64,000 nucleotides of DNA, taken from Knoxdaviesia capensis. Its lineage: Eukaryota > Ascomycota > Sordariomycetes > Microascales > Gondwanamycetaceae. Below are positions 10,518 through 20,780 of this stretch, piece by piece (positions within the stretch are counted from its first letter, which is position 1; each line of letters begins with the position of its first letter). Position numbers and translations under genes: made by a program. The stretch spans positions 1,166,144-1,230,143 of the forward strand of contig LNGK01000002.1 of the NCBI GenBank assembly GCA_001510575.1. The letters are read 5' to 3'. Under the pieces are notes generated by a model that had not been told where the DNA came from, did not search any database, and saw only the letters and a list, made by a program, of their open reading frames with translations.

Positions 10518-11341
10518 GTCGTCCCTTCCCAAAATGACAAGCCGGGACTGGGAACCATGGTTCGGCACATCCCGCTAAACTAAACTGGCGTTAGCGCGGG
10601 GCTGACTACGGCAGGAGCGTGGGGAACTTTGCTGTTAAGCGCTCTTGGTTTCTTTGGCGACTTCGGTAAAGACTTTATCCTGCCTGCATCAGTCCCTTCT
10701 TCCTTCACATAAGAAGGCCGTACAGTTTGGCCTCCCCACCTGCTTTCTGAACGAGTTTTTGAAAATCCAGTTTGCAATTCGCAAGGGCCGTTCCGCGTCT
10801 CTATTATCAATAGCCAAAGTTTCGGGGTATTTCATTGGCTGGCTGCTGAAATCCAACCACCCAACTATCGCAGCATAAAACTGCACATATCACTTCTTGA
10901 GAACCGACGTGCATGATAAAGAGTCAAAGCTTTTTTCAGCTACACGTAAAACCAGCAAAACACCCCCCGGAAGAAGTCTTCGTCTGGGTGGCTACGGTGC
11001 TGTTTTGTATCAAGATACTCATCTTCACCGTTCTTTCTTTTTCCGTGCATTTCACTGTCTTTTTCCTTGTCCCATTGCTCTAAGCACATTCAGTCTAGTC
11101 TCGCCGTCCGTGACCCGAGTCTGCCCTATCATCCAGTAGACGAACTTCGAAGAGGTTCCATGAAGATGATTCACCAACCTTTCCCCCACAGCTCCCACGA
11201 GCGGCCTGACCTTCATATTCTTGCCTAACCTTCGTTCTGAGGACTCTTCGTTCCCTTCTTCTTCTTTTCTTTCTTTTCCTCTTTCATCTCAGCATCGCGA
11301 ACATTGCATTTGCACCGCGTATCTGATCATCCCAGATTTCT

Positions 11342-11365
11342 TCTCTCTCTCTCTCTCTCTCTCTC
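11342..11365. repeat. (CT)n microsatellite in qutA leader region
   Basis: Twelve CT units within a longer pyrimidine-rich tract about 540 nt upstream of the qutA start codon. Confidence 0.85.
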
Positions 11366-11478
11366 GTCTTCCTAGTTTCTCGAGCAGCAATTTCCTCCTC
11401 GCCTCCTTTTTGTTTCCATCGAATCCATTTCCATACCCCCCAAAAAACAATCAGATCTGCCACAGAGATCACAGCGCC

Positions 11479-11565
11479 ATGACCGCCTCTATTCAGACTT
11501 TCACTTCATCGAAGAATTCATCGTCCACCCGCACGGGTAAGCCGTGCTTACGGACTGTAACCTAA
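11479..11565 (+). other. Upstream ORF (28 codons) in qutA leader, or alternative first exon
   Basis: ATG at 11479 in good context (CAGCGCCATGACC) opens a Ser/Thr-rich frame ending at TAA 11563-11565. A GTAAGC donor lies inside it at 11537. Splicing from this donor to the AG at 11843-11844 would keep the frame into the Zn2Cys6 coding sequence and lengthen its N terminus; the better-looking acceptor (CTCCCAG, ending 11894) would not. So it may be a uORF, a 5'-UTR intron boundary or an alternative start. Confidence 0.35.
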
Positions 11566-11903
11566 GTCAAAAGAAAATCCATCACGATACGTTTTGTTGT
11601 AGCTCATTCTCGCTGAGCACTTCTTGACGAGCAGCCGTTGTTCTTTGAGCCTTCTTCTATATCTTATTTCACTGAATAGACATCCACATTTTTCCCCCGT
11701 TGTTTTCTTGCCCATGTCGAAATCAATTGAGTCATTGGCCGACAATCCTACAGTGAATCATCGCCTTGAGTCACTTCCGCCTACCCTATCCAATATCTGC
11801 CTGAGAAACCAGCCCACGAGAAGACAACTCTCTCGTCTCGCGAGTCACGTACCCCGCCCCGCTGTCGCTTGACGTGGTCGTTGCCACCTCCCAGCGAGAA
11901 GGA

Positions 11904-14291
11904 ATGACTCGGAAGCGCCGTGTGAGTGACGTCTTACCCGACTCGGCCTCAGTCACTGCCGGCCCAGTAGACAAACGGATCCGCTCGAAACAGGCCTGCG
12001 AGCCATGCAGGGCCGGACGGGCGAAGTGCGATGATACCAGACCAGTATGCTCGACTTGCCGCCAGTTTAACCGCGACTGTTCATGGGGCCATGTGACTAA
12101 GAGGGGTGTGGCTGGCGGCTATCACCGCTCACTGGAGGTTGTTGTTGCGTACCTGCTTGAGGAAGTTCATGGCGCTGAGGATGCCCTGCTTGACTGTCTA
12201 GGCCGTGGGCCAGAGGGTCATCCGCTCAAGGGGGACAAGGCCAACGGCCTGCACTCCAGATTCCAGTCAAGCCTGGCTTACCGGCGTATCAGAGCCCAGC
12301 TCTCGGATGCTGGAAAGAACCAGGTCACCGATGGCCGCTCGGACTCCGAGCCCGCCGCATCATCTGGCACTTACATGTGGAACATGTCCAACCCCACTCT
12401 CCATGGTTCCTCCCGCCCTCGGCCCCACTCCGAGCCCCTCACCGCGTTCCGGAATCTCTCCCAACCCCTGACCCCTGCACTGACCCGTACCAGCCCCGAG
12501 TCCCGCACCCATCTGCCCACCAATTGGAGCCGCTTGGTCGATGTTTACGTCTCGTATACGCACTCTTGGTTTCCGCTCCTTGACCTGCAGGAGATCCGAG
12601 AAACCGCCATACACTACCCGCCCCAGGGCCTGGTGCTCAAGCAGCCTGATGACAATAACACCCTTCAAGCTGCCAGACACGCCCAACTCTGGGCGGTCCT
12701 TACCATTGGCGCCTTGAAGCTTGCTGGCTCCGACCCCCCGCTGAATGATAGTGTTAACTCTGAGTCCATGTCACCCTCGGCCATCCATGAAATTGCCCGC
12801 TCCATGCTGCCGACCCTCCACACGACCACTTGCCAGGCCTGGGTGGATATGACGTCGTTCATGCTTCACGCCCTCATCTCCCTAGTCTGCCACGACGTCA
12901 AGCAAGCGTTTCTATACACGGGACTTGCTTCGCGTCTATACCTGGCCGACGGGAACAGAGGTGTGCCCCAGAAACGCCGTGATATAGCCGTTGCCGCCTG
13001 CGTCATTCTAGATACGTTGATCTGCAAGGCTTTCGGCTGTGACCCACACCTATCTCTGTCGACCTCTGACACCCACGCGATCAACGGTACCCTGAAGGAC
13101 TGGCTTTCTCCGGATCGTGTCGAGCAGCGGCACCCACAAGCCGGCTTTGGCTCCTCCGAGTCCGGGTCGGTCCAGGCCGATGACCCAATGAGGATATTCT
13201 CTCAGCTGTTCCTGTTCTGTAGCATGTTGGGGGCGCCTCTCAGCCTGTCAACCCCGGAACTCTCCATTGACGAACGCATGCAGGACTGTCTGTACCCGGA
13301 ATTTGGGTTCTGCACGGGATTCATCTCGAAAGTGGACTCATACCAAGCTCCTGCGTCTTTGGCGGTACACGTCGCCTTCCTGACGACGTACATGGGGTTG
13401 TCCTCCGAAAGGCAGATTGGTCTCATGGCCCAACTGGTCGAGCGGTCTATCAAAAGTTTTGGTGTTGCAGGCACTCCCATCATCATCCCCCTGTGCATGA
13501 TGGTCTCAGAATGGTATTCCATCCCAGCCCAAGAGAAGACCCGGTGGGATGGTCTTTTACGCCAGTTAGAGTTGACCCCAAGCGCGACTACGTTCGAAGC
13601 TCGGGCGTCCCAAGATGCACCAACAGATCGCCTAGTTAGTAATGTTCTGTCAGCTTCTTCCTTCTCCCGGCGCGCCACCATGAATACAGTTCCGCCTGGC
13701 CGGCAAGCTTCCGAGACACCTTCGGTGCCGGCCGGAGCTTGGACCGACACTTTCTCGCCGTCTCCGGCCATGAACTCGTCGTTTTCGCTCGCTGGTTCAA
13801 GAATCGGTCAGACGCCTGTGGCCCCGCTCTCCGCGCAGTCACCTACTAGCTTCACTCCACAGTCAACGGCCTTCACTCTGTCCTATCCTTCACTCGCAGC
13901 GGCCTCTCAACTCTCAGCCTACTCGAGAATCACGACGAGAGGAGACTTCCTCCACCCGGAAAACTACCTTCACAGATTTCCTACTCTCCATGGTGGTTCC
14001 TCGACGTCTGCCCCGCTATCGGACTTCTCCCATGTCGACATGGGCACTCTGACCCCAGACAACAACGCACCTTGCTCGGCACAGGACGTTTCCGTCTCCC
14101 TGACTGGGGGGTTGTCCGGGGTCACCGAGGCCAACTGGGACAAATACTGGGCCTCATCAGGTGCGGATGTCGAAATTGCATTTGATAATATGCGCACCGT
14201 TGAGGATGAAGCGACTCAGTCGACGGAATTCCAGCGCAATCTTGGATACAACACCAGCCCAAGACAGTTTGCCCCTTTTATGTCTTCCTGA
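11904..14291 (+). CDS. qutA: Zn2Cys6 transcription activator, QutA/QA-1F-like
   Basis: A single frame of 795 aa from the ATG at 11904. The frame stays open upstream to 11805 but with no in-frame ATG. Near the N terminus a basic stretch (KRIRSKQ) leads into the binuclear zinc cluster ACEPCRAGRAKC, then PVCSTC and DC, the Gal4-type six-cysteine pattern. Next comes KRGVAGGYHRSLEVV, equivalent to the KRG..GY.R.LE linker of QA-1F and QutA, and a GAEDALLDCL segment also seen in that group. The middle carries the usual fungal-specific regulatory domain and the C-terminal third is Ser/Pro-rich, probably activating. The position next to divergent qutR and close to qutB supports assignment as the quinate pathway activator, which induces the catabolic qut genes and is antagonised by QutR. 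I rate the family as certain and orthology to QutA as probable. Confidence 0.8.
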   Translation: MTRKRRVSDVLPDSASVTAGPVDKRIRSKQACEPCRAGRAKCDDTRPVCSTCRQFNRDCSWGHVTKRGVAGGYHRSLEVVVAYLLEEVHGAEDALLDCLGRGPEGHPLKGDKANGLHSRFQSSLAYRRIRAQLSDAGKNQVTDGRSDSEPAASSGTYMWNMSNPTLHGSSRPRPHSEPLTAFRNLSQPLTPALTRTSPESRTHLPTNWSRLVDVYVSYTHSWFPLLDLQEIRETAIHYPPQGLVLKQPDDNNTLQAARHAQLWAVLTIGALKLAGSDPPLNDSVNSESMSPSAIHEIARSMLPTLHTTTCQAWVDMTSFMLHALISLVCHDVKQAFLYTGLASRLYLADGNRGVPQKRRDIAVAACVILDTLICKAFGCDPHLSLSTSDTHAINGTLKDWLSPDRVEQRHPQAGFGSSESGSVQADDPMRIFSQLFLFCSMLGAPLSLSTPELSIDERMQDCLYPEFGFCTGFISKVDSYQAPASLAVHVAFLTTYMGLSSERQIGLMAQLVERSIKSFGVAGTPIIIPLCMMVSEWYSIPAQEKTRWDGLLRQLELTPSATTFEARASQDAPTDRLVSNVLSASSFSRRATMNTVPPGRQASETPSVPAGAWTDTFSPSPAMNSSFSLAGSRIGQTPVAPLSAQSPTSFTPQSTAFTLSYPSLAAASQLSAYSRITTRGDFLHPENYLHRFPTLHGGSSTSAPLSDFSHVDMGTLTPDNNAPCSAQDVSVSLTGGLSGVTEANWDKYWASSGADVEIAFDNMRTVEDEATQSTEFQRNLGYNTSPRQFAPFMSS

Positions 14292-15637
14292 TGTTCGGTC
14301 ATTCGTCTTAGTACCAATAAGCAGGAGGCCAGAAGTGGAGTAAGACCGCCTCTTCCCCAGGCTCAATTCTAACGCTTGATTCTTTCCTTTTCTCTTTTTG
14401 CGTGTTTTTTTCTAAATGCTTCGTTCTGCGTGCCTTGTCTCCTTTTTGCCCATCATTTTCTGGCTTGCCCTTGCTTCCCCCTTGCTTTCCTGTTTTGCTT
14501 TCCCGGTTTTCACAAGTCTCTATGTCTAGTATATGCATCTATTATTGCTTTCATGCTTCGTCTTGCCTATCACTCTTTTCATCTCGGCTGTCCTTCATGC
14601 ATTTCACGTCTATTTCCCATGATTTCACCCCCATTCGTGCCTCTGTCTTCCCGGTTAGTTATATCTATCCCTATGCTCTCTGCATAGGTTTGGGATGGCT
14701 ATCTTTCACTTTCAGGTATCTTGCGAGCACTGGTTGTGTACCGTTTGTCTGCTTGTTATGCTGGATTTCTTTTTTTCTCTTTCCCTGGTGATGTGGAGTG
14801 GAGAGGGGGGGTTAGCTTGTCTATCTGGCCAATATGCTGCACTCTGGAACAGCTGATTCTACCTATCAGACACAATGTGTCTTCTGGAATGAAGACATTG
14901 TGGGATGTGGCTCGAATTTTGGCGGAGAACATTGTGCTCTGGTTAGGACATACTCAGGCTTATTCCCTTCTCTTCCCCACCCAAGCTCATCCTTGGCCCG
15001 GATTATATTCCTGCACCTTTTTGCGAAGGTTGCATCTATCACCTTCTTTCGGCCTTTGCCGGACATTTTTGTCTTCATTTTCATTCATCAGTTCCTGGGA
15101 GACTTCGATGTTTACCCGATTTCCCTGCTGCGAAATCAGTGAAATACAACGGTCCTCCAGGCAGGACGACACGGGTGCATGCATATTGCACGCGCCGGTG
15201 TTCTCCTGCACATACATCATGTATATATGCTGCTTACAGCACTCATACATATGTGTTGGGCTTCTTTCTCTTTCTGTTCCAACTTTTGGATTTCTTCGTT
15301 TGAGTTAGCTAGTTGAATTGATGCTTTTACTTTTCCTTACACGTCTGCAATGCTTAGCCAGCGATCTGCTGGAGTGACTCACAACATAGTTGCATGCATA
15401 ATGTATTACCCGGCAGCTAGAATGTATCTCCATCTAGAGACCCAGTACCATGGTTAGAGTCTTATCTTTCATTCTGACCGGATAAGGTATTTTCCAATCC
15501 GTGTCTTAGACCGACATCGGAAGTGGACCAGGCGACATATCGGTGTAACTCTGCTCCTGAGTGTTCCACGCATCTGTAGTCACGCGTACAGTACCCTGGT
15601 TCAGTAAAATCCAAAGGTCCAGGAATATTGGCCAGCC

Positions 15638-15653
15638 GGATAAGTGTTTATCC
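15638..15653. promoter_or_regulatory. Perfect QutA/QA-1F-type activator palindrome
   Basis: GGATAAGTGTTTATCC fits the 16-bp consensus GGRTAARYRYTTATCC (recalled from work on Neurospora QA-1F) at every position. Its placement is odd: 1.3 kb beyond the end of qutA and 450 bp beyond the end of qutB, so it is not upstream of any gene I can call. A weaker look-alike (GGATAAGGTATTTTCC) begins near 15479. Confidence 0.55.
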
Positions 15654-15919
15654 GACTCGCCGGTAGTTACTACCGAAGTGTGGGGCCGTATATCACCGAG
15701 CTTTGCCCCACAATTTCCCCGAGATCGGTCGAATGCCCGGGAACGATTCTTTCACGAGAACATTGGAGTCCAAGGTGGGTTTACTAGAAATCTCTTTCAA
15801 ATTTGTCTATTCAATTGCAGACACAAACGCTACCGAAATGGGGAATCAACGGCCGCTCGGGGCCAAAACAAAACTCCACGAAAATGCCGCGAGGCGTGTG
15901 TCTTGTAAACAGGAGCAAA

Positions 15920-16075
15920 CGAAATAAGAAAGAGCAAAAAAGAAAGAGCAAAAGCGAGAAAAAAAGGCAAAGAAGCAAAGAAGCAAAAAAGCGATAAAAA
16001 AAGCGAAGGAGCAAAAAGGCAAGAAAAAACCCAAAAAGCAAGAAAGCAGCGAAACCACCACGAAGGAGGCCAAGA
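15920..16075 (+). repeat. A/G-rich quasi-repeat (AAGAAAGAGCAAAA-like units)
   Basis: About 150 nt made almost only of A, G and a few C, with irregular units such as GAAAGAGCAAAA and GCAAAGAAGCAAA. It lies directly beyond the 3' end of qutB (minus strand), where its complement is a pyrimidine-rich tract. Confidence 0.8.
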
Positions 16076-16099
16076 ACCGCCATCGTGCAAGTCTCAGAC

Positions 16100-17103
16100 T
16101 TACAGCCCCTGGGCAAGGAGCCCCGCAACGGCCTGATCAACAGAGGCACGAACTTGTTCGACGGGCATCTCGTTGACATCCAGCCCCGTCCAGTAGCGAT
16201 CTTGCTCCAGACCTTGCCAAATCATCATCTCGGTGCCGATAATAACATTCCATCCGGCGGCACGGGCGAGAATCGAGATCTGCGTCATGGGCGTCGGGTT
16301 GTAGCACATGTCCAAGATAGATCCTGGGTTTGGCAGGGCCAGTATAGCCTCGATGGTCTCACGGAGGTTCCAGTCGGCCTTCGTCACGGGGTTGTAGTTG
16401 GGGATGCAGGATACAATGGCTCCCGGGGCCTCAGAGAGATACGTCGGCACGTACTCCTTGCTGGGCAGGTGATATACCCCGTGGCCGAAGCCACCAGCCT
16501 CACAATCGGCAATCAAATTCGAGACCCGATCGGCCCGACGGTCGACAATGAAGATTTCAGTGGCTCCGAGCCACGTTCGCAGGGCGTACACCGCGCTGCG
16601 GGCTCCCCCCCCAGCGCCGATGACAACCGCCGGACGGCCAGCAAGCACGGACTCCGGGTCTTCGACGTTGCGGAGGAAAGCTTCACGCACTCCCACGACG
16701 TCCGTATTCGTGCCGCAAAGGATGCGACGGCCGGTCTCCTCGTCATACCGGAAAAACACAGTGTTACAGGCATTGATGGCCCGACACTCCGCTGTGACCT
16801 CTTCGAGGTGCGACATAATGTCGACTTTGTTGGGCATTGTCACGGCCGCACCTAAAACAGACAGAGACAGTCAAGTATCAGTATCATAGTATACTATGAG
16901 AAATCTCCGGGTGATTACTTACCATAGAACTCCGGGTCCTTTGTAAGCTCCAGGAACTGGGCAATGGAGTGGTTCTCCAGTCTATGCTGTTCCCAGTTGA
17001 GGCCTAGGCCTTGGTACACCGTGGCATGCAGAAGGGGTGAAAGGGACCGTGCAAGGTTCTGGCCAAACAGAAACCCGTGGCGGTGCTCAGAATTGAAGCA
17101 CAT
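16100..17103 (-). CDS. qutB: Quinate/shikimate 5-dehydrogenase (QutB/QA-3)
   Basis: Exons on the minus strand are 17103-16923 and 16851-16100 (310 aa). The 71-nt intron has GTAAGT and TTTTAG ends, and the join gives [15 protein letters not shown]. The N-terminal substrate domain carries [18 protein letters not shown] (the SxS substrate motif) and the catalytic lysine in TMPNK (residue 68). The catalytic aspartate is in TNTDVVG, and the NAD-binding turn is GAGGGARS. The enzyme oxidises quinate to 3-dehydroquinate (and shikimate to dehydroshikimate), the first step of catabolic quinate use. The start at 17103 gives a short N terminus typical for the family. An ATG at 17244 would add 47 residues that look unconserved, and a missed upstream exon cannot be excluded. 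Neighbouring qutA and qutR are its expected regulators. The other catabolic genes (qutC, D, E, G) are not in this window. Confidence 0.9.
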
Positions 17104-18463
17104 GTTGAATAGAGAGGGTGGGAAGCAAGACTTAGTGAGTCGAAGATTCAGGATGATAGGGAAGCCTTGGTTCAGTAATCGAAACGATTGTGAATGAAAT
17201 CTCTGAAGAGTTGCTTTGAAGGTGAAGAAGAGAAGACGAAACAAAGAACCAGAGTCAGTCGAAGACGAAGTTTATAAAGAACATGCACATAATGGGCATA
17301 ATTTGGCCAGACAATATTCATCCAAAGATCCTTAATCAAAATACCGAGGAGGTAAACATAGAAATTGCAAAAGAAATGCTAAAACATGATGCTCCAGTAA
17401 CAATGGCCAAATATTCTTCCAAAATACTCATGACTGGAGTCCATAGGGAAATCTTACAATTCAAAGTGACTGCTCAAGATACAAGATGTCCGAAGTCCGG
17501 AAGAAGCTGGCGAAAGGAACATCCATCAACAGCCAACAGGAAGTTACGGAATGCAGCTTTATGGCTTCAAGCGGAATGAATCTCTCACACTGCACATATA
17601 TCGGGCGTATTCTCACATGGTCTTGTGCCAGCACCTGGCGAAGTCGGTGTCACTGATTCAAGCCTAGAGCCAGTAACGATTCTTCTTGTCTGATCACGCT
17701 CCAGGTCGATTGCTATCATTCTGCTCTTAGAGGCGGCTGTTTATACAAACCCCTCCTGGTTTGGTGAGCTCTATTTTACCCACGTCATGGCATGCCCAGT
17801 ATCACCACTTATCCCATCATTCCAGAAGTTTCCCAAGTCGGGAATGATCCAGAGCGGGGAGTGGTCCCGGAAGATATTTGTAAGTGTACAGAGGCACGAG
17901 GGCAGATGCGTGTAAATACAAATCCAGTGGATGCTAGAAAGACTTGAACAAGCCTCTCAGATCTGGCTATATATTCCTATTTTGGAAGACTGAAAGACCC
18001 CGTTGGGTATGAGGGATCCTCGGTGGAGAACCCGTTTAAATTCACACTTTAAACACAATCTTCATTGTAGGGGCAGAGCTACCACGGACCCGGTACAAGC
18101 GTAGCATTTCTCTATTCCCAAGGAATCTTTAACTTTCTCTCGCCCAGCATCACCGAAATCGCTTCTTTAACGGTAATCAGGGTAATCATTCATCCAACCG
18201 CCCTCCCGGCTCGGCGCGCTTGATATGCAACATCAACAACCACTTGACTTGGCCATGAGCATTTGCAGCGGTGGGAAGGCCAGGAAATGAATTATGTATA
18301 ACAAACGCGTCACTCAGAACATGTAAATTTTCAGCTCCACCAGTGCCTCCTCCAATCTGCAGTCCTTGGGTTTGTTGTCACTCTTGCTGTTCGACTTTCG
18401 GTCCTTTCGCCTTGAACCAACCATGTCGTTGTCGGTGTAAGTCGAAAAGGACGTTCAAGCATT

Positions 18464-18475
18464 AGGGTTAGGGCT
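18464..18475 (+). repeat. Two telomere-type TTAGGG units (internal)
   Basis: TTAGGGTTAGGG occurs about 735 bp upstream of pex13. Such short tracts act as general promoter elements (telobox/RPG-type) or mark old chromosome-end repair; which applies here is not visible. Confidence 0.6.
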
Positions 18476-18727
18476 GGCCTACAAAAAGCATGTGAAATCG
18501 CCCCACCAACCCACACGTGATATAGACCACGTGTCGTTCGGCACATGCTTCATCCGGCAAACAACGTCAGCAGCCGCAGACGTGACTAAGCGTGCTGACA
18601 ACGCAAATCCAGCCAATCGTGGCAACGCCGAGGTCTTTGCCGAGGCAGCGAAAGGCGGCGGCGGCTTTTCAAAGCTCAGGTTTTTTTTCTCGGGGTCAAA
18701 CGACGACATCCGGGGAAAGCCAGACAA

Positions 18728-18751
18728 ATCATCATCATCATCATCATCATC
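18728..18751. repeat. (ATC)8 microsatellite
   Basis: Eight perfect ATC units in the upstream region of pex13. Confidence 0.9.
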
Positions 18752-19209
18752 CCTTCCGACCACAGTCACAGGCTTTTTCTTCTCTCTCCAATTTTTCTTC
18801 TTCTTTGCTTTCATTCGACCCACGTTCCATCAATTCCATAAGCCGTTCTTTTTCCCCCTTCAGATCTATTCCGCTTAGTGCCGTGTGCTTTGTTGATACG
18901 CGTCGCGATCACCTCGTCTCGACTCTCTTTTGATCCCAGCTCAGCCTCCCTCGGTCAGCTTCGCGGGCTTGTCACTATCGATCGCTCTCTGGGTATTTCA
19001 CGGACAGTCGGCTGCCTCAACAACTGCAGTTCGGCATCGCGCGTTGTCTGAGTCAGATCGGCCTCTCGGCAGACCTCACTATTCCTGTCTCTCTCCCCTT
19101 GCTTCAAGCTCCTCGAACGAAATCCATACGCTGATAGCTTGGACAACCGGTTTAACCAAGTCTACCGACATCATCCTTCCCATCAACATCTTTTTTGCTG
19201 TACTCTTAA

Positions 19210-20780
19210 ATGGCCTCGCCGCCAAAGCCCTGGGAACGGGCTGGCGTTACCGGTTCGTCAAGATCTCCGCCCAAGCTGCTGTCAGACGTGTGCTTTTCGC
19301 ACACACCAAAAAAGTCCCCCAGATTCAATATCTAACCCTCACTGTTCCCAGCAGGCTCAATCCCGACAATGTCGTCAACGAATCCAACCTCATCCGCCAT
19401 GCCCTCCTCCACGACCTCCGCCTCCACCTCCTCAGTCCCGCCGCAACTCCCCGACCGGCCATCCACCCTCGCCTCCTCCGTCAACCAGAACGCCGCCGCC
19501 TACAGCCGGCTTGGCGCAACCCCCTTCACGGCCGCCGGCACATACGGCGCAACTGGCGCGTACGGTGCAACTGGTGCCTATGGCTCAGCGTACGGCTCGC
19601 CGTACACCTCACCGTACAACCGCTTCGGTGGCATGGGTGGATACGGCACCGGAATGTACGGTGGTGGCTACGGTGGCTATGGGGGTGGGATGTACGGTGG
19701 AGGCATGTATGGTGCCGGTATGCCCGGTATGATGGGCGCAAATCCCAACGACCCTAACAGCCTAACGAACCGCTTCAACCAGAGCACGGCTGCCACGTTT
19801 CAGATGCTGGAGGGCATTGTCACCGCGTTTGGAGGCTTTGCGCAGATGCTCGAGAGCACATACATGGCTACCCACTCGAGCTTCTTCGGTACGTATCTCT
19901 CTCTCTTTCGTTGTCCTGCTCGGTATCTCTGGAATAAGCTCGGTGTGAATGACACCCACTAACGCGTCCCTTCGATGTAGCCATGATCTCGGTGGCCGAG
20001 CAATTCGGAAACCTGCGGGATACACTTGGTTCAATTCTCGGTATCTTCGCCATTTTGCGGTGGATCCGCACCCTCTTCGCCAAGGTCACCGGCCGCCCGC
20101 TCCCCGCCGACGCGACCTCATTGACGCCCGCCGCGTTTGCGCGCTTTGAGGGCCGCGCCATCACCGCGGGCACCGAGGCGGCTGCCGGTGTGCGCCCGCG
20201 CGCCAGCCGCAAGCCCCTGCTGTTCTTCCTAGCGGCCGCGTTCGGCCTACCATTCCTTATGAACAAGATGATCAAGTCGCTGATCGCCAACCAGGAGCAG
20301 CAGCGCCGGCTGACCATGGGCGAGGCCGACCCGCAGATGCGCAGCGTCGACCCGTCGCAGCTAGAGTACTGCCGTGTGCTGTATGACTACGCCCCCCAGC
20401 CCGCCGGCCCGACCGCGGCTTCCCAGCTCGTCGACCTCTCCGTGCGCAAGGACGATATTGTGGCCGTGCTCACCAAGGCCGATCCGTTCGGCAACCCCAG
20501 CGAGTGGTGGCACTGCCGCACGCGCGACGGCCGCGCCGGCTACCTCCCATCGACGTATCTGCTGGTGGTGCGCCGCGCCGGCGGCGCTGCTGCTAATCCG
20601 CCGGCCGCGGCCGCTATTAAGGCCACCGCGGCCGCGGACTCCGACAGCAGCCGGGCGAACTCGCTGACCAGCTTCGGTCCATCGCTGGATACCTCCGATG
20701 GACGTGTTCCAGTGGCGGTGCCCGCGAAAGCCATGGAGCCGGCCCCGTTGGAGAGCTTCCAGAGGCAGTTCTACAACTGA
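19210..20780 (+). CDS. pex13: Peroxisomal membrane docking protein Pex13
   Basis: Exons are 19210-19252, 19355-19888 and 19981-20780 (458 aa). The 43-nt first exon encodes MASPPKPWERAGVTG, the typical Pex13 N terminus. Its intron (102 nt) uses a GTTCGT donor, a CTAAC branch at 19332 and a CAG acceptor, and is needed because TAA at 19333 interrupts the frame. The second intron (92 nt) has GTACGT, CACTAAC and GTAG. The protein has a Ser/Thr/Pro segment, a Gly/Tyr/Met-rich repeat region (GYG and GMYGG units, about residues 75-135), the Pex13 membrane core (MISVAEQFGNLRDTLGSIL, then a second hydrophobic stretch KPLLFFLAAAFGLPFL), and a C-terminal SH3 domain (CRVLYDYAPQ through WWHCRTRDGRAGYLPSTYL). 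Pex13 binds Pex14 and the Pex5 receptor at the peroxisome import pore. Family certain; exon 1 donor probable. Confidence 0.93.

Larger units (their letters stand above)
9389..11903. promoter_or_regulatory. 2.5-kb divergent control region between qutR and qutA
   Basis: Holds the promoters and leaders of both regulatory genes. On the right side the plus strand is pyrimidine-rich (11230-11460) with a CT microsatellite, consistent with a qutA leader. At 10502-10517 lies an imperfect match (14 of 16) to the QA-1F-type palindrome GGRTAARYRYTTATCC. A short upstream frame begins at 11479 (listed separately). I see no protein gene. Confidence 0.45.
14292..16099. other. Intergenic between converging qutA and qutB
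   Basis: T-rich sequence follows qutA to about 15300 with no coding signal that I can support. A near-perfect activator palindrome sits at 15638-15653. A purine-only-like A/G tract fills 15920-16075, ending just short of the qutB stop. A pair of intron-like signals (GTGGGT at 15775, TTGCAG at 15819) has no coding frame around it that I recognise. Confidence 0.45.
17104..19209. other. Intergenic between divergent qutB and pex13
   Basis: A 98-codon plus-strand frame (17283-17579) resembles no family I know and sits in the qutB promoter, so I treat it as chance. A telomere-like TTAGGGTTAGGG pair occurs at 18464-18475. An ATC trinucleotide repeat lies at 18728-18751 in the presumed pex13 promoter. 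No QutA-type palindrome was found close to the qutB start. Confidence 0.45.

Noticed and set aside
11874..11903. GTG start for the Zn2Cys6 protein
   Set aside because: Nuclear genes of fungi start at ATG; the first in-frame ATG is 11904. GTG here is just the first near-cognate codon.
15775..15819. Intron-like GTGGGT...TTGCAG pair
   Set aside because: Only about 45 nt, no branch site, and no coding frame on either side.
17283..17579. 98-codon plus-strand frame just upstream of qutB
   Set aside because: No family resemblance and located in the qutB promoter; kept only as a note.
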